A stretch of 64,000 bases of DNA from an uncultured Acidobacteriaceae bacterium (GTDB taxonomy: Bacteria > Acidobacteriota > Terriglobia > Terriglobales > Acidobacteriaceae). Position numbers and translations under genes: made by a program. Where the stretch lies: the NCBI GenBank assembly GCA_937879855.1, contig CALFMO010000060.1:1-64000 (forward strand), in the 5' to 3' direction. The notes below the pieces were generated by a model that had not been told where the DNA came from, did no database searches, and saw only the letters and a program-made list of their open reading frames with translations. Shown in pieces: positions 43,256 through 52,628 of this stretch. The stretch's first letter is position 1; every line of letters begins with the position of its first letter.

Positions 43256-43489
43256 TCAAACTACGTTCGGATCGACCGGCATACCGCATTGTTTAAGCAG
43301 CCATTCGGGCACATAGCATCGGTCGCGGTTGCGCTCGCGCCAGTTCCGCAACGATTGCGACATCGCGTAGTTCTGTTCCGTTAGCCCCAAACGCATCGCC
43401 TGGAGCTCAAATTCGGTGGGCGTTGCTGCGCGAACCTTGGGTGGTTTTCCGCTGCTCCACCCTGAATTCAGTTTTTTTGGACGAGTCAT
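43256..43489 (-). CDS. Small hypothetical protein
   Basis: A 77-residue frame from ATG 43489 (MTRPKKLNSGWSSGKPPKVR) contains a helical region ATPTEFELQAMRLGLTEQNY with a following basic RNWRERNRDRCYVPEWLLKQ. It looks coding. The longer frame to 43792 has no support. It lies near the DUF932 remnant and could belong to the same element debris. Not recognised. Confidence 0.5.
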   Translation of the reverse strand: MTRPKKLNSGWSSGKPPKVRAATPTEFELQAMRLGLTEQNYAMSQSLRNWRERNRDRCYVPEWLLKQCGMPVDPNVV

Positions 43490-43932
43490 TCCACGATCAA
43501 GGGAAGCCTCCCTCACCTCGGAAGCCGCACCCTGTGGACTGGAAATCGACGCAACAGGTACTTGCCTACCCCAGTGATCATACAGTTCACCCAAGGATAG
43601 CCACTTCCATTGTCCTCGCGGGAACCAAGTCAATTCTGGCGCGAACCACCACCGCTGAAATGACCGTCGTGCAAAATGGTCGTAGGACAACGAACAAAGG
43701 AATCCTTGAAAACGGAATTGGCTTGTATCAAAATATGAGCAGCCAGTAGGCACGGCAACCAACGAGTGGAATCCCAATTGGACACCAGGCAAATAGCCGG
43801 TTTTCTTCCTCGGGACTAATGTCAGTTGGTAAGAAGCGCCCGCCCGTCAGTCAAGGCGTCGCGGACTGGAATGCCATCGCTGGCGACACCTGAGCGACAT
43901 AATCTTTCATTGCGATTTGAGCTGCCGGCACC
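43490..43932. other. No supported gene
   Basis: About 440 bases upstream of the response-regulator kinase. Contains only shadow frames; the kinase promoter should lie here, but no clear -35/-10 pair is visible. Confidence 0.35.
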
Positions 43933-44988
43933 ATGAAGGACAAGGTTAACATCCTCATCGTTGATCATCAGCCTTCCAAGCTGCTCAGCTACGAGGCGAT
44001 TCTCAGCGAACTGGGTGAGAACCTCATCAAGGCTGGTTCAGGTAAGCAAGCTCTGGATCATGTGCTTAGAACCGACATCGCCGTTGTGCTGATGGACGTG
44101 AGAATGCCGGAACTCGACGGCTTTGAAGTCGCTGAGATGATTCGTGATCATCCACGATTTGAGAAGACCGCGATCATCTTCGTTTCCGCCGAACATCTGA
44201 CAGATGATGACAAAATCAAGGGATACCGCCGAGGTGCGGTGGATTATCTTTCCGTTCCGGTGAATCCCGAAGTACTACGCTCCAAAGTCAGTGTCTTCGC
44301 TGACTTGCATCGCAAGTCCCGGCAGTTAGAGCAGCTAAATCATGAACTTCATAATCTATCGAGTCGACTGATGATATTGCAGGATGACGAACGACGCCAG
44401 GTGGCTCGCGAACTGCACGAGGGCTTGGGGCAAGACCTAGTCGCGGCCAAGATAATGGTAGACGGGATGAACCTGCGAGGTCAGTCTGTGAATCAGCAGA
44501 CGCGCGACGAGGCCAGTAGCCTCATAGAAACTGTCATGAGGAAAATCCGCAGCGTTTCACACCTTTTGCATCCCCCGCTACTGGATGAACTCGGTCTATG
44601 CGCAGCCGTACAGTGGTATCTGGACGAACTCAATGGACGCAGCGCTATCCGTACCTCCCTCGATGTAACACCCTCCGAATTTCCGCGGCTCCGGCCAGAG
44701 CTAGAAGCCGCGATTTTTCGAATTGTTCAAGAGGCCGTCACCAATGTCATTCGGCATTCAGGAGTTCATCGCGCCTCGGTGGCTCTTACGGCAGAACAAG
44801 GGCAGGTGGTCGTGATTGTATGTGACAATGGAAAAGGCATTGCGGAAGATGCCGCGCACTTTCCCGCTGAAATCCTGGGTACATGTCTAGGAGTCGTGAA
44901 GCAGAGGGCCAAAGATCTAGGCGGCGAAATTCGGCTGCAAAATACGCGTCCTGGCACGATTGTGCAGGTCGTTATTCCCCAGAAGTGA
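43933..44988 (+). CDS. Hybrid receiver-histidine kinase (REC-HisKA_3-HATPase)
   Basis: The 351-residue protein starts MKDKVNILIVDHQPSK. A receiver domain (1-120) has Asp in VLMDVRMPELDG. It is followed by a coiled linker, the HisKA_3 dimerisation helix with phospho-His in ERRQVARELHEGLGQ, and a HATPase (VQEAVTNVIRHSGVHRA N-box, CDNGKGI G1, GVVKQRAKDLGGEI). The ATP-lid G2 glycine motif GxGLxG is replaced by GTCLGV. An N-terminal receiver on a NarX-type kinase means it is itself controlled by phosphotransfer. No cognate DNA-binding regulator is adjacent. Confidence 0.92.
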   Translation: MKDKVNILIVDHQPSKLLSYEAILSELGENLIKAGSGKQALDHVLRTDIAVVLMDVRMPELDGFEVAEMIRDHPRFEKTAIIFVSAEHLTDDDKIKGYRRGAVDYLSVPVNPEVLRSKVSVFADLHRKSRQLEQLNHELHNLSSRLMILQDDERRQVARELHEGLGQDLVAAKIMVDGMNLRGQSVNQQTRDEASSLIETVMRKIRSVSHLLHPPLLDELGLCAAVQWYLDELNGRSAIRTSLDVTPSEFPRLRPELEAAIFRIVQEAVTNVIRHSGVHRASVALTAEQGQVVVIVCDNGKGIAEDAAHFPAEILGTCLGVVKQRAKDLGGEIRLQNTRPGTIVQVVIPQK

Positions 44989-45002
44989 GTGGCGCCAAAT
45001 TG

Positions 45003-45563
45003 CTATTTGTCCACTGAATTCGACAAAGAACATGGTGTCTGATCACGTTTCGTAGGATGTGTCGCTTCTGAATCCCCCTCGAACAGACTTCCGGTACTCG
45101 CGCCAGCACCGTCCCCAGCGCCAACTGTCGATGGCTGGGTATGCTCGGGGGTTGATGCTGAATCATTTGAGCTTTCTTTTGTCTCGGATTCTGTCTGCAC
45201 TTTCGCCGGGCTTGGAGAGGCACTCTTGCTGGATCCGCTATTAGATTTCGAATTCGTTGATTTCTTGGTTGCTTCCCTGGCTGCTTTGGCGGCAGCCTCC
45301 ATCTGTTCCTTCGCACTCTTTAAGGTTGAGGACAATCCCAGGTGAGTCTCCACAAACTCCAGCAATTGTCGCGGCAGTTGTTCATCAAGCTCTTTGGGAG
45401 TACCGGTGACGCTCAGCGGTGTGGTAAGCGCGGCACCATCATCCTGCTGATCGTTTTTCAGTGGCTTTGGAACGACATTGATACGCATCTCATCGTCGCT
45501 CACGCGCGACAAGGTGAACAGCAATATTCGTTGTGCGAGCAACGGCATCAATTCTTGAAATAT
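45003..45563 (-). CDS. PRTRC system protein E
   Basis: The product (about 186 residues) fits PRTRC protein E as I recall it: FQELMPLLAQRILLFTLSRV, then MRINVVPKPLKND, ALTTPLSVTGTPKELDEQLP and LGLSSTLKSAKEQMEAAAKA, with a Ser/Ala/Lys-rich disordered tail. PRTRC cassettes (ParB- and ThiF-related) sit on plasmids and integrative elements. The homologous start aligns with ATA at 45561-45563, eight bases after AAGGAG; the first standard start codon is TTG at 45551. The other cassette members (ThiF, ParB, A, B, C, D, F) are not in the window. The convergent kinase gene ends 15 bases from its stop. Confidence 0.82.
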   Translation of the reverse strand: MFQELMPLLAQRILLFTLSRVSDDEMRINVVPKPLKNDQQDDGAALTTPLSVTGTPKELDEQLPRQLLEFVETHLGLSSTLKSAKEQMEAAAKAAREATKKSTNSKSNSGSSKSASPSPAKVQTESETKESSNDSASTPEHTQPSTVGAGDGAGASTGSLFEGDSEATHPTKRDQTPCSLSNSVDK

Positions 45564-45724
45564 GGCTTTTACTCCTTAAACGGGAATGCAGGTTTCCAGA
45601 GCTCACAATTCCCTGGAGATCTTGGGGCATTATGCTTCCGACTGAATACCTGGGTTCCCTGTAAGTCCTTGTAGAAACAACGTGATACGCGCCTCTTGCC
45701 TGCGCCCATGGCCATAGCGCATAA

Positions 45725-45745
45725 TCCCCCAAGAAAGTTGGGGGA
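45725..45745 (+). promoter_or_regulatory. Inverted-repeat operator of the AbiE operon
   Basis: TCCCCCAA (45725-45732) and TTGGGGGA (45738-45745) are perfect 8-bp arms with a five-base loop, directly before the AbiEi ribosome site and ATG. AbiEi antitoxins bind inverted repeats in their promoter to autoregulate; this is the obvious site. Confidence 0.65.
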
Positions 45746-45752
45746 ATATGTA

Positions 45753-46361
45753 ATGCCAGGACCTTATAAAGAAGCCGCTCGACGGCTCAACGAAATAGCC
45801 CAACCCCAGCAGGGCTTCTTCACCACCAAGCAGGCCACTCGATCGGGGTTCGCCGAGAAGACGCACTCCTACCACGTGAACGTTGGAAACTGGATTCGTG
45901 AGCACCGCGGAATCTACCGCCTCGCCGATTTTCCGGCTCCGGAGCGTCCGGATCTGATGCTCTGGTATCTCTGGTCCCAAAATAGGCAAGAAGTGCCGGA
46001 AGGCACCTACAGCCATGACACGGCTCTCAGTCTTCATGAACTATCCGACGTCATGCCCTCGAAGCTGCACATGACCGTGCCGAGAAAATTTCGCCGGAAC
46101 AGCACGATTCCGGAGATCCTGGTGCTTCACCGGGCACACCTCGACCCCGGCGAAGTTCAGGAAATGCACGGGATCCGCGTGACGCGTCCGCTCAGAACCA
46201 TCGTGGATCTACTGCGCAGCGGACACGTGGACCGGAGCCAACTGAAGCTCGCCGTCGACGAAGCCATACACCGTGGCCTCATCGGAAGAAGAGAAATCGA
46301 TCGCATGCCGGACGATAAACTGCAACGTTCGCTTCGGGAATTGGCCGGGCAGCCCGAGTGA
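45753..46361 (+). CDS. abiEi: AbiEi-type type IV antitoxin
   Basis: The 202-residue protein starts MPGPYKEAARRLNEIAQPQQ with GGGGGA eight bases upstream. The N-terminal winged helix (QGFFTTKQATRSGFAEKTHSYH) is followed by the AbiEi C-terminal domain (HDTALSLHELSDVMPSKLHM and THGRAVDEAIHRGL-type helices, here LAVDEAIHRGLIGRREID). It represses its own operon and antagonises the nucleotidyltransferase toxin. The stop TGA shares its A with the toxin ATG (TGATG), so translation is coupled. The pair is plus-strand cargo in a minus-strand element. Confidence 0.87.
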   Translation: MPGPYKEAARRLNEIAQPQQGFFTTKQATRSGFAEKTHSYHVNVGNWIREHRGIYRLADFPAPERPDLMLWYLWSQNRQEVPEGTYSHDTALSLHELSDVMPSKLHMTVPRKFRRNSTIPEILVLHRAHLDPGEVQEMHGIRVTRPLRTIVDLLRSGHVDRSQLKLAVDEAIHRGLIGRREIDRMPDDKLQRSLRELAGQPE

Positions 46362-47242
46362 TGGACGGAGCGAAATCCTACAAGACAGCTGGCGCCTTTC
46401 GTGCCGCGCTCGAAACTCGGTTGCAGACGCGCGCGCGCGAGCAAGGCACTGACCTGCAGCGCTTACGCCGGCAAGTGGCGTTCGACCGCTTCCTGGCGCG
46501 AATGTTTTCGAAGGGACCGAAGGCGACGTATCCATGGGTACTGAAGGGTGGCTACGCCATGGAGTTACGGATGCATTCCGCGCGGACGACCAAGGACATC
46601 GATTTGACGCTGCACGACGGCACGCGTTTCTCAAAAGACCCGAGAGAGCGGGGCGAACAGGTGCGCGCCATGCTCCAGGAAGCGGCCGCGACGGGCTTTG
46701 ACGACTATTTCGAATTCCTCGTCGGAGAAGCGAGAGAGGACTTGGACGGCGCGCCGGAAGGGGGCAGCCGGTATCCCGTCCAGGCACGAATGGATGGACG
46801 AGACTTTGCGCGCTTTCAGGTCGACGTCGGTGTTGGAGACGAAGTGCTCGAGCCTCTGGAGGTCGTCACCGGCGAAGACTGGCTTGGCTTCGGGGGCGTA
46901 GCGCCGCCGTCTTTCCCCATCATTTCGGCGGAGCAGCAATTCGCGGAAAAGCTTCATGCGTATACGCTGCCGCGAGGTGAGCGTGTAAACACCAGAACCA
47001 AGGACCTTATCGACATGGTGCTGTTGATCAGGGGAGGGACGCTCGACAAAAGCAAAACCGCTGCAGCGGTCCGTGCAACGTTCATGAAACGCGCGACCCA
47101 CGATGTGCCCAAGGAACTTGATCCACCGCCATCAGAATGGGAACCGGTATTCGATGCTCTGGCGAAGGAGTGCAATCTGACGATGCAACTTCCAGAAGGA
47201 TTTGAATTAGTACGCGAATTCACGAAGACCCTGGGGACGTAA
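46361..47242 (+). CDS. abiEii: AbiEii-type nucleotidyltransferase toxin
   Basis: The 293-residue protein starts MDGAKSYKTAGAFRAALETR. DNA polymerase-beta-like nucleotidyltransferase motifs of AbiEii are visible: motif I WVLKGGYAMELRM, TTKDIDLTLHD with the two metal aspartates, and the later motifs ISAEQQFAEKLHAY and NTRTKDLIDMVLL. AbiEii toxins use GTP or pyrimidine NTPs to modify tRNA acceptor ends and cause growth arrest or phage abortion. Intact frame; the antitoxin lies immediately upstream. Confidence 0.9.
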   Translation: MDGAKSYKTAGAFRAALETRLQTRAREQGTDLQRLRRQVAFDRFLARMFSKGPKATYPWVLKGGYAMELRMHSARTTKDIDLTLHDGTRFSKDPRERGEQVRAMLQEAAATGFDDYFEFLVGEAREDLDGAPEGGSRYPVQARMDGRDFARFQVDVGVGDEVLEPLEVVTGEDWLGFGGVAPPSFPIISAEQQFAEKLHAYTLPRGERVNTRTKDLIDMVLLIRGGTLDKSKTAAAVRATFMKRATHDVPKELDPPPSEWEPVFDALAKECNLTMQLPEGFELVREFTKTLGT

Positions 47243-47295
47243 GGAACACCTGCGAACAAGTGGGGGCGGCGGTCGGCTCCTTACCGCCCCGCCGG

Positions 47296-48030
47296 TTAGA
47301 ACGACTGTGAAAGCCGGGCTTCCAGGAATTCACCCAATTTGGCCGTAGCCTTGAACTGAGGAATAGGATCCAGTTCCTTGAACGCGGACGTAAACGCATT
47401 GGAGAGACTCCAGATCGTTCGCGCCCGGAATTCCTCGTACTTCGGCTCGAAGTACAGGTCATGCACGGTTCGGGCGAGGTGTTTGGGGGCTTCCAGTCTG
47501 CCCTCAACGAATGCCTCGTAGATGACCACCTTGGCCTTGATGTCCGTCAATTCGCTCCGCTGCCACGCTTCGACCTGCTTTCGCATCGGCTCGAAATTCC
47601 GCTGCATTCGGTCAACTCCGACCGAAATGCAGTCGATGAGCGAGAACGACTTTGAGTGTTTGGCGAGCACGGGGGTAAAATCTCCCGCGAAGGCCATGTT
47701 CGAGCATACGAACACGCGATACCCACAGGTCATCGCCAAACGCATGCTCTTGTCGTGAGAGTTGCGCAAACCGATGGAGAAGCGGCATCCTGCCATCTCG
47801 GTTTCGAGATCGAGAACGCCGAAAGCTTTCATGCCGTCTGGTGAGACTGCGTACTCATCATGGACGACTCCGATGTGGCGAAACCCGAGCGTCTCGACCA
47901 ATGCTTGCACAATTTCATGGTGTGGGACCGGGCGGTGAGTTTCGGTGGGCGCTGGTGTCGGCACCAGCGCTAGTTCTTCGCGGCCAATGGTTCGGCCGCT
48001 ATAACCGATGAGCGTACTTGTTTCTGACAT
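47296..48030 (-). CDS. DUF932 protein
   Basis: The 244-residue protein begins MSETSTLIGYSGRTIGREEL. Typical DUF932 parts follow: HHEIVQALVETLGFRHIGVV, DGMKAFGVLDLETEMAGCRF, LRNSHDKSMRLAMTCGYRVF and CSNMAFAGDF. DUF932 proteins are standard plasmid and ICE accessory genes of unknown function. It is separated from the small gene 48136-48411 by a short gap and terminates the minus-strand run. A broken copy of its 3-prime end lies at 42836-42968. Confidence 0.9.
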   Translation of the reverse strand: MSETSTLIGYSGRTIGREELALVPTPAPTETHRPVPHHEIVQALVETLGFRHIGVVHDEYAVSPDGMKAFGVLDLETEMAGCRFSIGLRNSHDKSMRLAMTCGYRVFVCSNMAFAGDFTPVLAKHSKSFSLIDCISVGVDRMQRNFEPMRKQVEAWQRSELTDIKAKVVIYEAFVEGRLEAPKHLARTVHDLYFEPKYEEFRARTIWSLSNAFTSAFKELDPIPQFKATAKLGEFLEARLSQSF

Positions 48031-48135
48031 ACTTCGTTTTCTCCTTTGCTGATTTGAAATGCGAGCTTCTAACTCGAGGAATTCCGGCAGCCGATCAATT
48101 TGGGTGGGGATAGCGGCAGGCTGCCTTTGTCTCCG

Positions 48136-48411
48136 TCAATACTCGTCCGGCAAAAGCAGCGTGGTTGCAGATCGGTCGGCTTCGGTTATAATCCAGAGCT
48201 TTTCGCCAGCTGCGGTGGTGTAGCTGCTCAACAGTCGAAAAACGTGCGCCACGCTGTACTGGTTTTCTCGGACATCCTCCCGATCGAGTTCGCCCCAATC
48301 TCCTCCCTCATGGCGTGCCAGGAATAACGCCGCGGACTGGTTTGCCCGTTCGAGTGCTCGAAGGGCACCAGGAGTCGCTACAATTCGGCCAAGTGAAAAT
48401 GCTTCAATCAT
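48136..48411 (-). CDS. Small conserved plasmid/ICE protein
   Basis: The 91-residue protein starts MIEAFSLGRIVATPGALRAL. The ATPGAL, RHEGGDWGELDREDVRENQ and IITEADRSATTLLLPDEY blocks define a small family carried by many plasmids and integrative elements (often mis-named as a restriction subunit). Function unknown. Good ribosome site AAAGGAGG upstream. Confidence 0.85.
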   Translation of the reverse strand: MIEAFSLGRIVATPGALRALERANQSAALFLARHEGGDWGELDREDVRENQYSVAHVFRLLSSYTTAAGEKLWIITEADRSATTLLLPDEY

Positions 48412-48499
48412 GGGCCTCCTTTGAGGAACGTTGGAGTCGGACCCGTCTGAGAATTACAGGGGAAGTACAAAGGACGCAGAGAGAAACTAGTTGCGGACG

Positions 48500-50836
48500 C
48501 TATCCCTGAAGTCCGAACAAGGACGCCTGTTCTGGCACTGCAGGTTTCGCGCGGCGCCTTCTACCAGACGACAATTCCGGTCGCCGCCCAAAGACCAGAA
48601 TGGGTGCTGTGTCGAAGACTCCTTCGACCACACCGGCCGGCTCATCCTGAGGATCGGCAAGAATGCTCTCTTCGGATAAGGGGGTACCATCGTTGCGAGC
48701 AGAAGTTGTCGGAAATAGCTTTTGGTGTTCTGTGTTGAGGGCTCTCCAGACAGCGTCGGCAGTCTCGCCGATGCCGTTCCTTTCGACCAGCTCTCGCGCC
48801 ATGGCCGAGAGCATGTCATCGTCCTCATCGATGCTCTGCAATCCCTCGCCGGCAAACTTGCCTTCCATCGTGAGCGCCACGAGGAGCTTCTTCCCCATGA
48901 GGCGTAAACACGATGTCTGCATGGTTCCTTCCGAGCAAAAGAACTTCACGCGCACCGGCCGCCGCTGCCCGATCCGCCAGGACCGGCGACTGGCCTGCCG
49001 CAAGGTATGTAACGAGTATCCAGACTCGTAGAAGATGATGGTTGGGAAGTCGAGCAGATCGAGACCGGTCTCCACCAACTTGGGATGGCAAATCACTACT
49101 TGCACTCCGTCTTTGACTTGCCTGGCGTACCAAGCTTCGCGCTTGGAGGTATCAACGCTCGCCCGCAAAACAGCAGTGTGGATTCCCTCGTTGCTCAGAA
49201 TTCGTTGCAGTCTGTCTGTGACGTCGTGCTTCTGCGTGTACACGGCAAAGACCTGGCACCGCCGTCCCTCTAACAGTTCGTTCTTGATCTCCTCGATTAG
49301 TTTTCGTTCCTTCGAATAGATACGGTCCTGGGGAAGGTCACGGGGTTCCGCAATGACGAATCTCACCCTGCGTTTGAGCTCAGGATCGAACTCCGTGCCG
49401 TAAAGCGTCCCAATCCCGTACGGGTGGTCGGGATAGAGCAACAGAGTATTGAGCATCGTGCTCAGAACCGATCGATTGCCCCGGTGTGCTTTCAACGCCT
49501 TTCGCATCTCGTCTTCGAGTTCGCGATACGCCTCCCGCATGTCGGCGTCCATTGGCACGCTCACATAGGTTTCCTCGTATGGCGGAAGTTCTCCGGATAT
49601 GTCCTCGAGGAACACGAACGCGCACAGCTGCATGAGGAATTCGCCAAACAACAGTGGGGATGCTCCGGGCTTGCGCCGGACCGTGCTGGTCGCTTTGGCC
49701 TTGGAGCAGGCATTGTTGGCGGGTTCGACCTTGGTGATGGTCTCGAGAACGCCGTAGTCCTGAATGAACGAACTACGCCCTGTCGTGCCCCACTCGTAGC
49801 CGTGCTCCTTCATCCGGCGCGCTTCGAGACGGAAGAGTGTATTAAACAGATCGTCGGCATAGCCACCGAGCAGGGTGCCGGTCAGCCCAACAATTCGGTC
49901 GGTGCATGAGGCCAGCGTACCCAAGGCATTTCCTTGCGCGGTATCGCCAGCTAGTTGGTGAATCTCATCGCAAATGGCGTAGTCAAACCATTCCGGCATG
50001 TAGCGCCCAATGAACTCAATCGGTGCCATACGGCGGATCTTGTCCGCGTCGGCCTGCCACAGCGGGCTGTGCAGTGGGCGGCAGGACTTCTCGCCTCTGG
50101 TTTCGATGGTCTCGGCAATCTTGACCGTCTCAAACTCACTTGCCGTGAGTCGGCTGTCGTCCACGATCACCGGTTTGCCTGTGTCCGAATTCACCACACT
50201 GCCAACGTAGGGGCCAGAGCGTGGGACCCGGTAGGCGTGGCGCCAGAAGTAACCCAGCTTGGCTCGCTCACGTCCGACAATAAATAAGGATGGTCTCCCG
50301 CAGAGCGACAGCCAGCGTTTCCGGGAATTCGAGGAACTCTTGCGCAACCGAAGTTCACTCAACGTAGTGCGTAATCCTTCCCGCGCGATCCGGCCCTGCC
50401 TCAACCGCACTTCGTTTACTCCGTGGGCTTTGTTGTCGTCACCGCCATTGCGCAAATCGTCAATCAGAAACACGCGTATTCCTGGCAATGTCAGAAACGC
50501 TTCCCGCGCCCACTTTTCGACGAGGTGGGGTGGAACCATTGCCAAGGCCGTGAACGGACTTCTTTGGTGGTGGACATGCATCGCTCCCAGCGAGATCAGT
50601 GTTTTGCCCGTGCCGCATTCCGCGACCACCATGGCGGTTCGCGCCTGCTGCCAGCGTTTGGCGACTCCCATAATGGCGATGGTCTGCGCCGGGAAAGGTG
50701 TTCGTAGCAGTCCTTCAATCCGAGGGGAAACTGCATCGTCGAATTCGTGCAGCGCTGGATACTCCTCGAGAATGCGCTCTCCCAAAAGCGCCGCATGACA
50801 ACGCATGTAGTCGTAGATCGTGCACAGTTCTGGCAT
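48500..50836 (-). CDS. SNF2/DEAD-like helicase of the element
   Basis: The 778-residue protein has Walker A VAECGTGKTL (75-79), a DEIH box CDEIHQLAGD near 290, motif III GLTGTLLGG and a final motif VI ASRRSWRIGQRRPV. A long insert between motifs Ia and II (about 120-260) includes a basic patch RKSSSNSRKRW. It belongs to the SNF2-like helicases encoded in plasmid and ICE accessory modules, next to a DUF6094-like methyltransferase. It may drive DNA remodelling during replication or in an anti-restriction or defence module. The C-terminus is disordered. Confidence 0.85.
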   Translation of the reverse strand: MPELCTIYDYMRCHAALLGERILEEYPALHEFDDAVSPRIEGLLRTPFPAQTIAIMGVAKRWQQARTAMVVAECGTGKTLISLGAMHVHHQRSPFTALAMVPPHLVEKWAREAFLTLPGIRVFLIDDLRNGGDDNKAHGVNEVRLRQGRIAREGLRTTLSELRLRKSSSNSRKRWLSLCGRPSLFIVGRERAKLGYFWRHAYRVPRSGPYVGSVVNSDTGKPVIVDDSRLTASEFETVKIAETIETRGEKSCRPLHSPLWQADADKIRRMAPIEFIGRYMPEWFDYAICDEIHQLAGDTAQGNALGTLASCTDRIVGLTGTLLGGYADDLFNTLFRLEARRMKEHGYEWGTTGRSSFIQDYGVLETITKVEPANNACSKAKATSTVRRKPGASPLLFGEFLMQLCAFVFLEDISGELPPYEETYVSVPMDADMREAYRELEDEMRKALKAHRGNRSVLSTMLNTLLLYPDHPYGIGTLYGTEFDPELKRRVRFVIAEPRDLPQDRIYSKERKLIEEIKNELLEGRRCQVFAVYTQKHDVTDRLQRILSNEGIHTAVLRASVDTSKREAWYARQVKDGVQVVICHPKLVETGLDLLDFPTIIFYESGYSLHTLRQASRRSWRIGQRRPVRVKFFCSEGTMQTSCLRLMGKKLLVALTMEGKFAGEGLQSIDEDDDMLSAMARELVERNGIGETADAVWRALNTEHQKLFPTTSARNDGTPLSEESILADPQDEPAGVVEGVFDTAPILVFGRRPELSSGRRRRAKPAVPEQASLFGLQG

Positions 50837-50922
50837 GGAAGGCCTCTGGTAAGGCGAGGGATTTACGGAAGAGAACGAGAGAACAAAAGAAAAGCAGGAA
50901 AAGAAAAAGATGGTGCGGAAGG

Positions 50923-51594
50923 CTAGTTGGCCGGCAGGAAAAGGTTTTTGAGACTCAAGCCCGGCCAGCGGATCGAACCTGTTGAGACGGGAATTCGAAT
51001 CGCTTCACTCTCGACGCCCCAACTAAGCCAGTCGAGAAACTGTTCTTTTTGGCCTTTGATCATCACTGGCTCACATCCGATGCCGAGCGCGGGCAAGATC
51101 GCCCGATGCGTTTCGAGTTCGCCCGCGAACCAGTCGGCCCAGTCCGGCATTGCGGGGATTCCGTGAATATGGACGATGGAGGCCCAGATGAATTGGTTTT
51201 GCGAACTTGCCAGCAGAGTGCGTCCGGAACTCGCCGATACCTTGCTAGAAGCCAACTCTTCTGACAACGCGATAAGGTGCCGCAGGGGCTTCTTTCGTCC
51301 GGCAAGCTGTACCGAGCCCTTGAAACACTGCGCGTTTCGTTCGAGACACACTCGAATCGGCTGTACTCCTGGCCCCTCTACCATGAACCTGTCCCCCAGC
51401 GAGATAGCCGCACTGACCGCCGCAACCTGTGTGTCCCCGCCGATCACAGAAATGAGGTGGGCTTTGGCCTGCCGGGGTGGATCGGGCAACACTTCCCCGA
51501 TAAAGCGGTCGAGCCGCAGCTTGATGCTGGTGGTCGTCTTGTCCGTGCTCTTCACGTAGGTCAGCCAGCCGAAACGAAGGTGGGCATTTTTCAT
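50923..51594 (-). CDS. Hypothetical element protein
   Basis: The 223-residue protein MKNAHLRFGWLTYVKSTDKT overlaps the upstream methyltransferase stop by four bases (ATGA). It appears soluble, with beta-like stretches (AHLISVIGGDTQVAAVSAAI, DRFMVEGPGVQPIRVCL) and helices near the C-terminus. No family recognised. Genetic linkage with methyltransferase and helicase suggests one module. Confidence 0.7.
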   Translation of the reverse strand: MKNAHLRFGWLTYVKSTDKTTTSIKLRLDRFIGEVLPDPPRQAKAHLISVIGGDTQVAAVSAAISLGDRFMVEGPGVQPIRVCLERNAQCFKGSVQLAGRKKPLRHLIALSEELASSKVSASSGRTLLASSQNQFIWASIVHIHGIPAMPDWADWFAGELETHRAILPALGIGCEPVMIKGQKEQFLDWLSWGVESEAIRIPVSTGSIRWPGLSLKNLFLPAN

Positions 51595-52628
51595 TCAGCC
51601 TCCTTCTTTTCGTGGGTAAGGATCTGGGTCTTGCCGTTGGCGAAGACAAGCGTCAGCTCATGCGAAAACCTCTCCCGGTCGTGCAGGATCTTGGTTCCGT
51701 CTTCTTCCTCTTCTTCCCAATGGTCGGTGAATTTCACAGAGCGCCAATGCGCAATATGACGATCTTCTCCTTCACCGAATACCCCATTGAGCATTCCGGC
51801 GGTGCAGAGCAATCCGACATGGCCACCATGGAGCGGTGTAAGCGGCCGGCCTTTGACATCATTGAGCTTGGGTAGAAGCACACGGCCCGCCTGTCGGTAT
51901 GCGGCTGACTCCAGCAACAAATCCTCAACCTCATCCAAGGGAATACCCACATGGGTCAGGACAACCGTCTCGGAGGCTGGAATCTCGTACTGAACTTGAG
52001 GATCGTCGCCCAGCGGCTCAAGCTCGCTATTCGTTGCCAGCGCTTCGAGGTGGCGCACTCCATCCAACAAGACAGCATCGGAAACCTTGGAGTGCCGTTT
52101 GCGCCGTGTTCCGAGCACTACGATCTGCTTGTATTCGAGGCACGCCGGCTCGGTGAGCCGGAACACGCGCAAGTCCGTGAAATGTTCGCTTAGCAATCTT
52201 GCACATTTCGCCAATCGCAGCTGCGGAATGACGAATACCAGCACGCCGCCAGCCTTGAGCCAGCGATAGGTGTGTTCTAGAAACACCGATTCCAATCTTT
52301 GGTTGTTGCTCTCCCCGGATTCCCAGTCGTATGGAGGGTTCAGGTACAGCAAGGAGACAGCCTCCGCCGGGCATCGCACGTCCATAGTGTTGGCGTGCAA
52401 GGTCTCGACTCCCAGGGCTCTTGCTTGTTCGGCCCGATTGGCGTCGATCTCAACGCCATAGCGATGAGCGCTTACGCCATGCAGCAAGTGAGAGAACGCC
52501 ACGCCATCTCCTACGCACGGATCGACTGCCGAGAACTCCGATGCGAAGGCCAGGCAAAGCTTCAGCCTCTCGGCTTCCGGCACAGGCAACGGGAAAAATC
52601 CCAGCTTGGTTTTTCCGTGTGGTCTCAT
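51591..52628 (-). CDS. DUF6094-like DNA adenine methyltransferase
   Basis: The 345-residue protein begins MRPHGKTKLGFFPLPVPEAE. SAM motif I is VDPCVGDGVAF, motif II YGVEIDANRAEQA, and NPPYDWE is the adenine-methyltransferase catalytic motif. The C-terminal half is the family-specific recognition region. Such genes ride on ICEs with the helicase above. It overlaps the small gene 52625-52834 at its start and the next gene at its stop, both ATGA. Whether it methylates element DNA to evade host restriction is inference. Confidence 0.83.
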   Translation of the reverse strand: MRPHGKTKLGFFPLPVPEAERLKLCLAFASEFSAVDPCVGDGVAFSHLLHGVSAHRYGVEIDANRAEQARALGVETLHANTMDVRCPAEAVSLLYLNPPYDWESGESNNQRLESVFLEHTYRWLKAGGVLVFVIPQLRLAKCARLLSEHFTDLRVFRLTEPACLEYKQIVVLGTRRKRHSKVSDAVLLDGVRHLEALATNSELEPLGDDPQVQYEIPASETVVLTHVGIPLDEVEDLLLESAAYRQAGRVLLPKLNDVKGRPLTPLHGGHVGLLCTAGMLNGVFGEGEDRHIAHWRSVKFTDHWEEEEEDGTKILHDRERFSHELTLVFANGKTQILTHEKKEAE

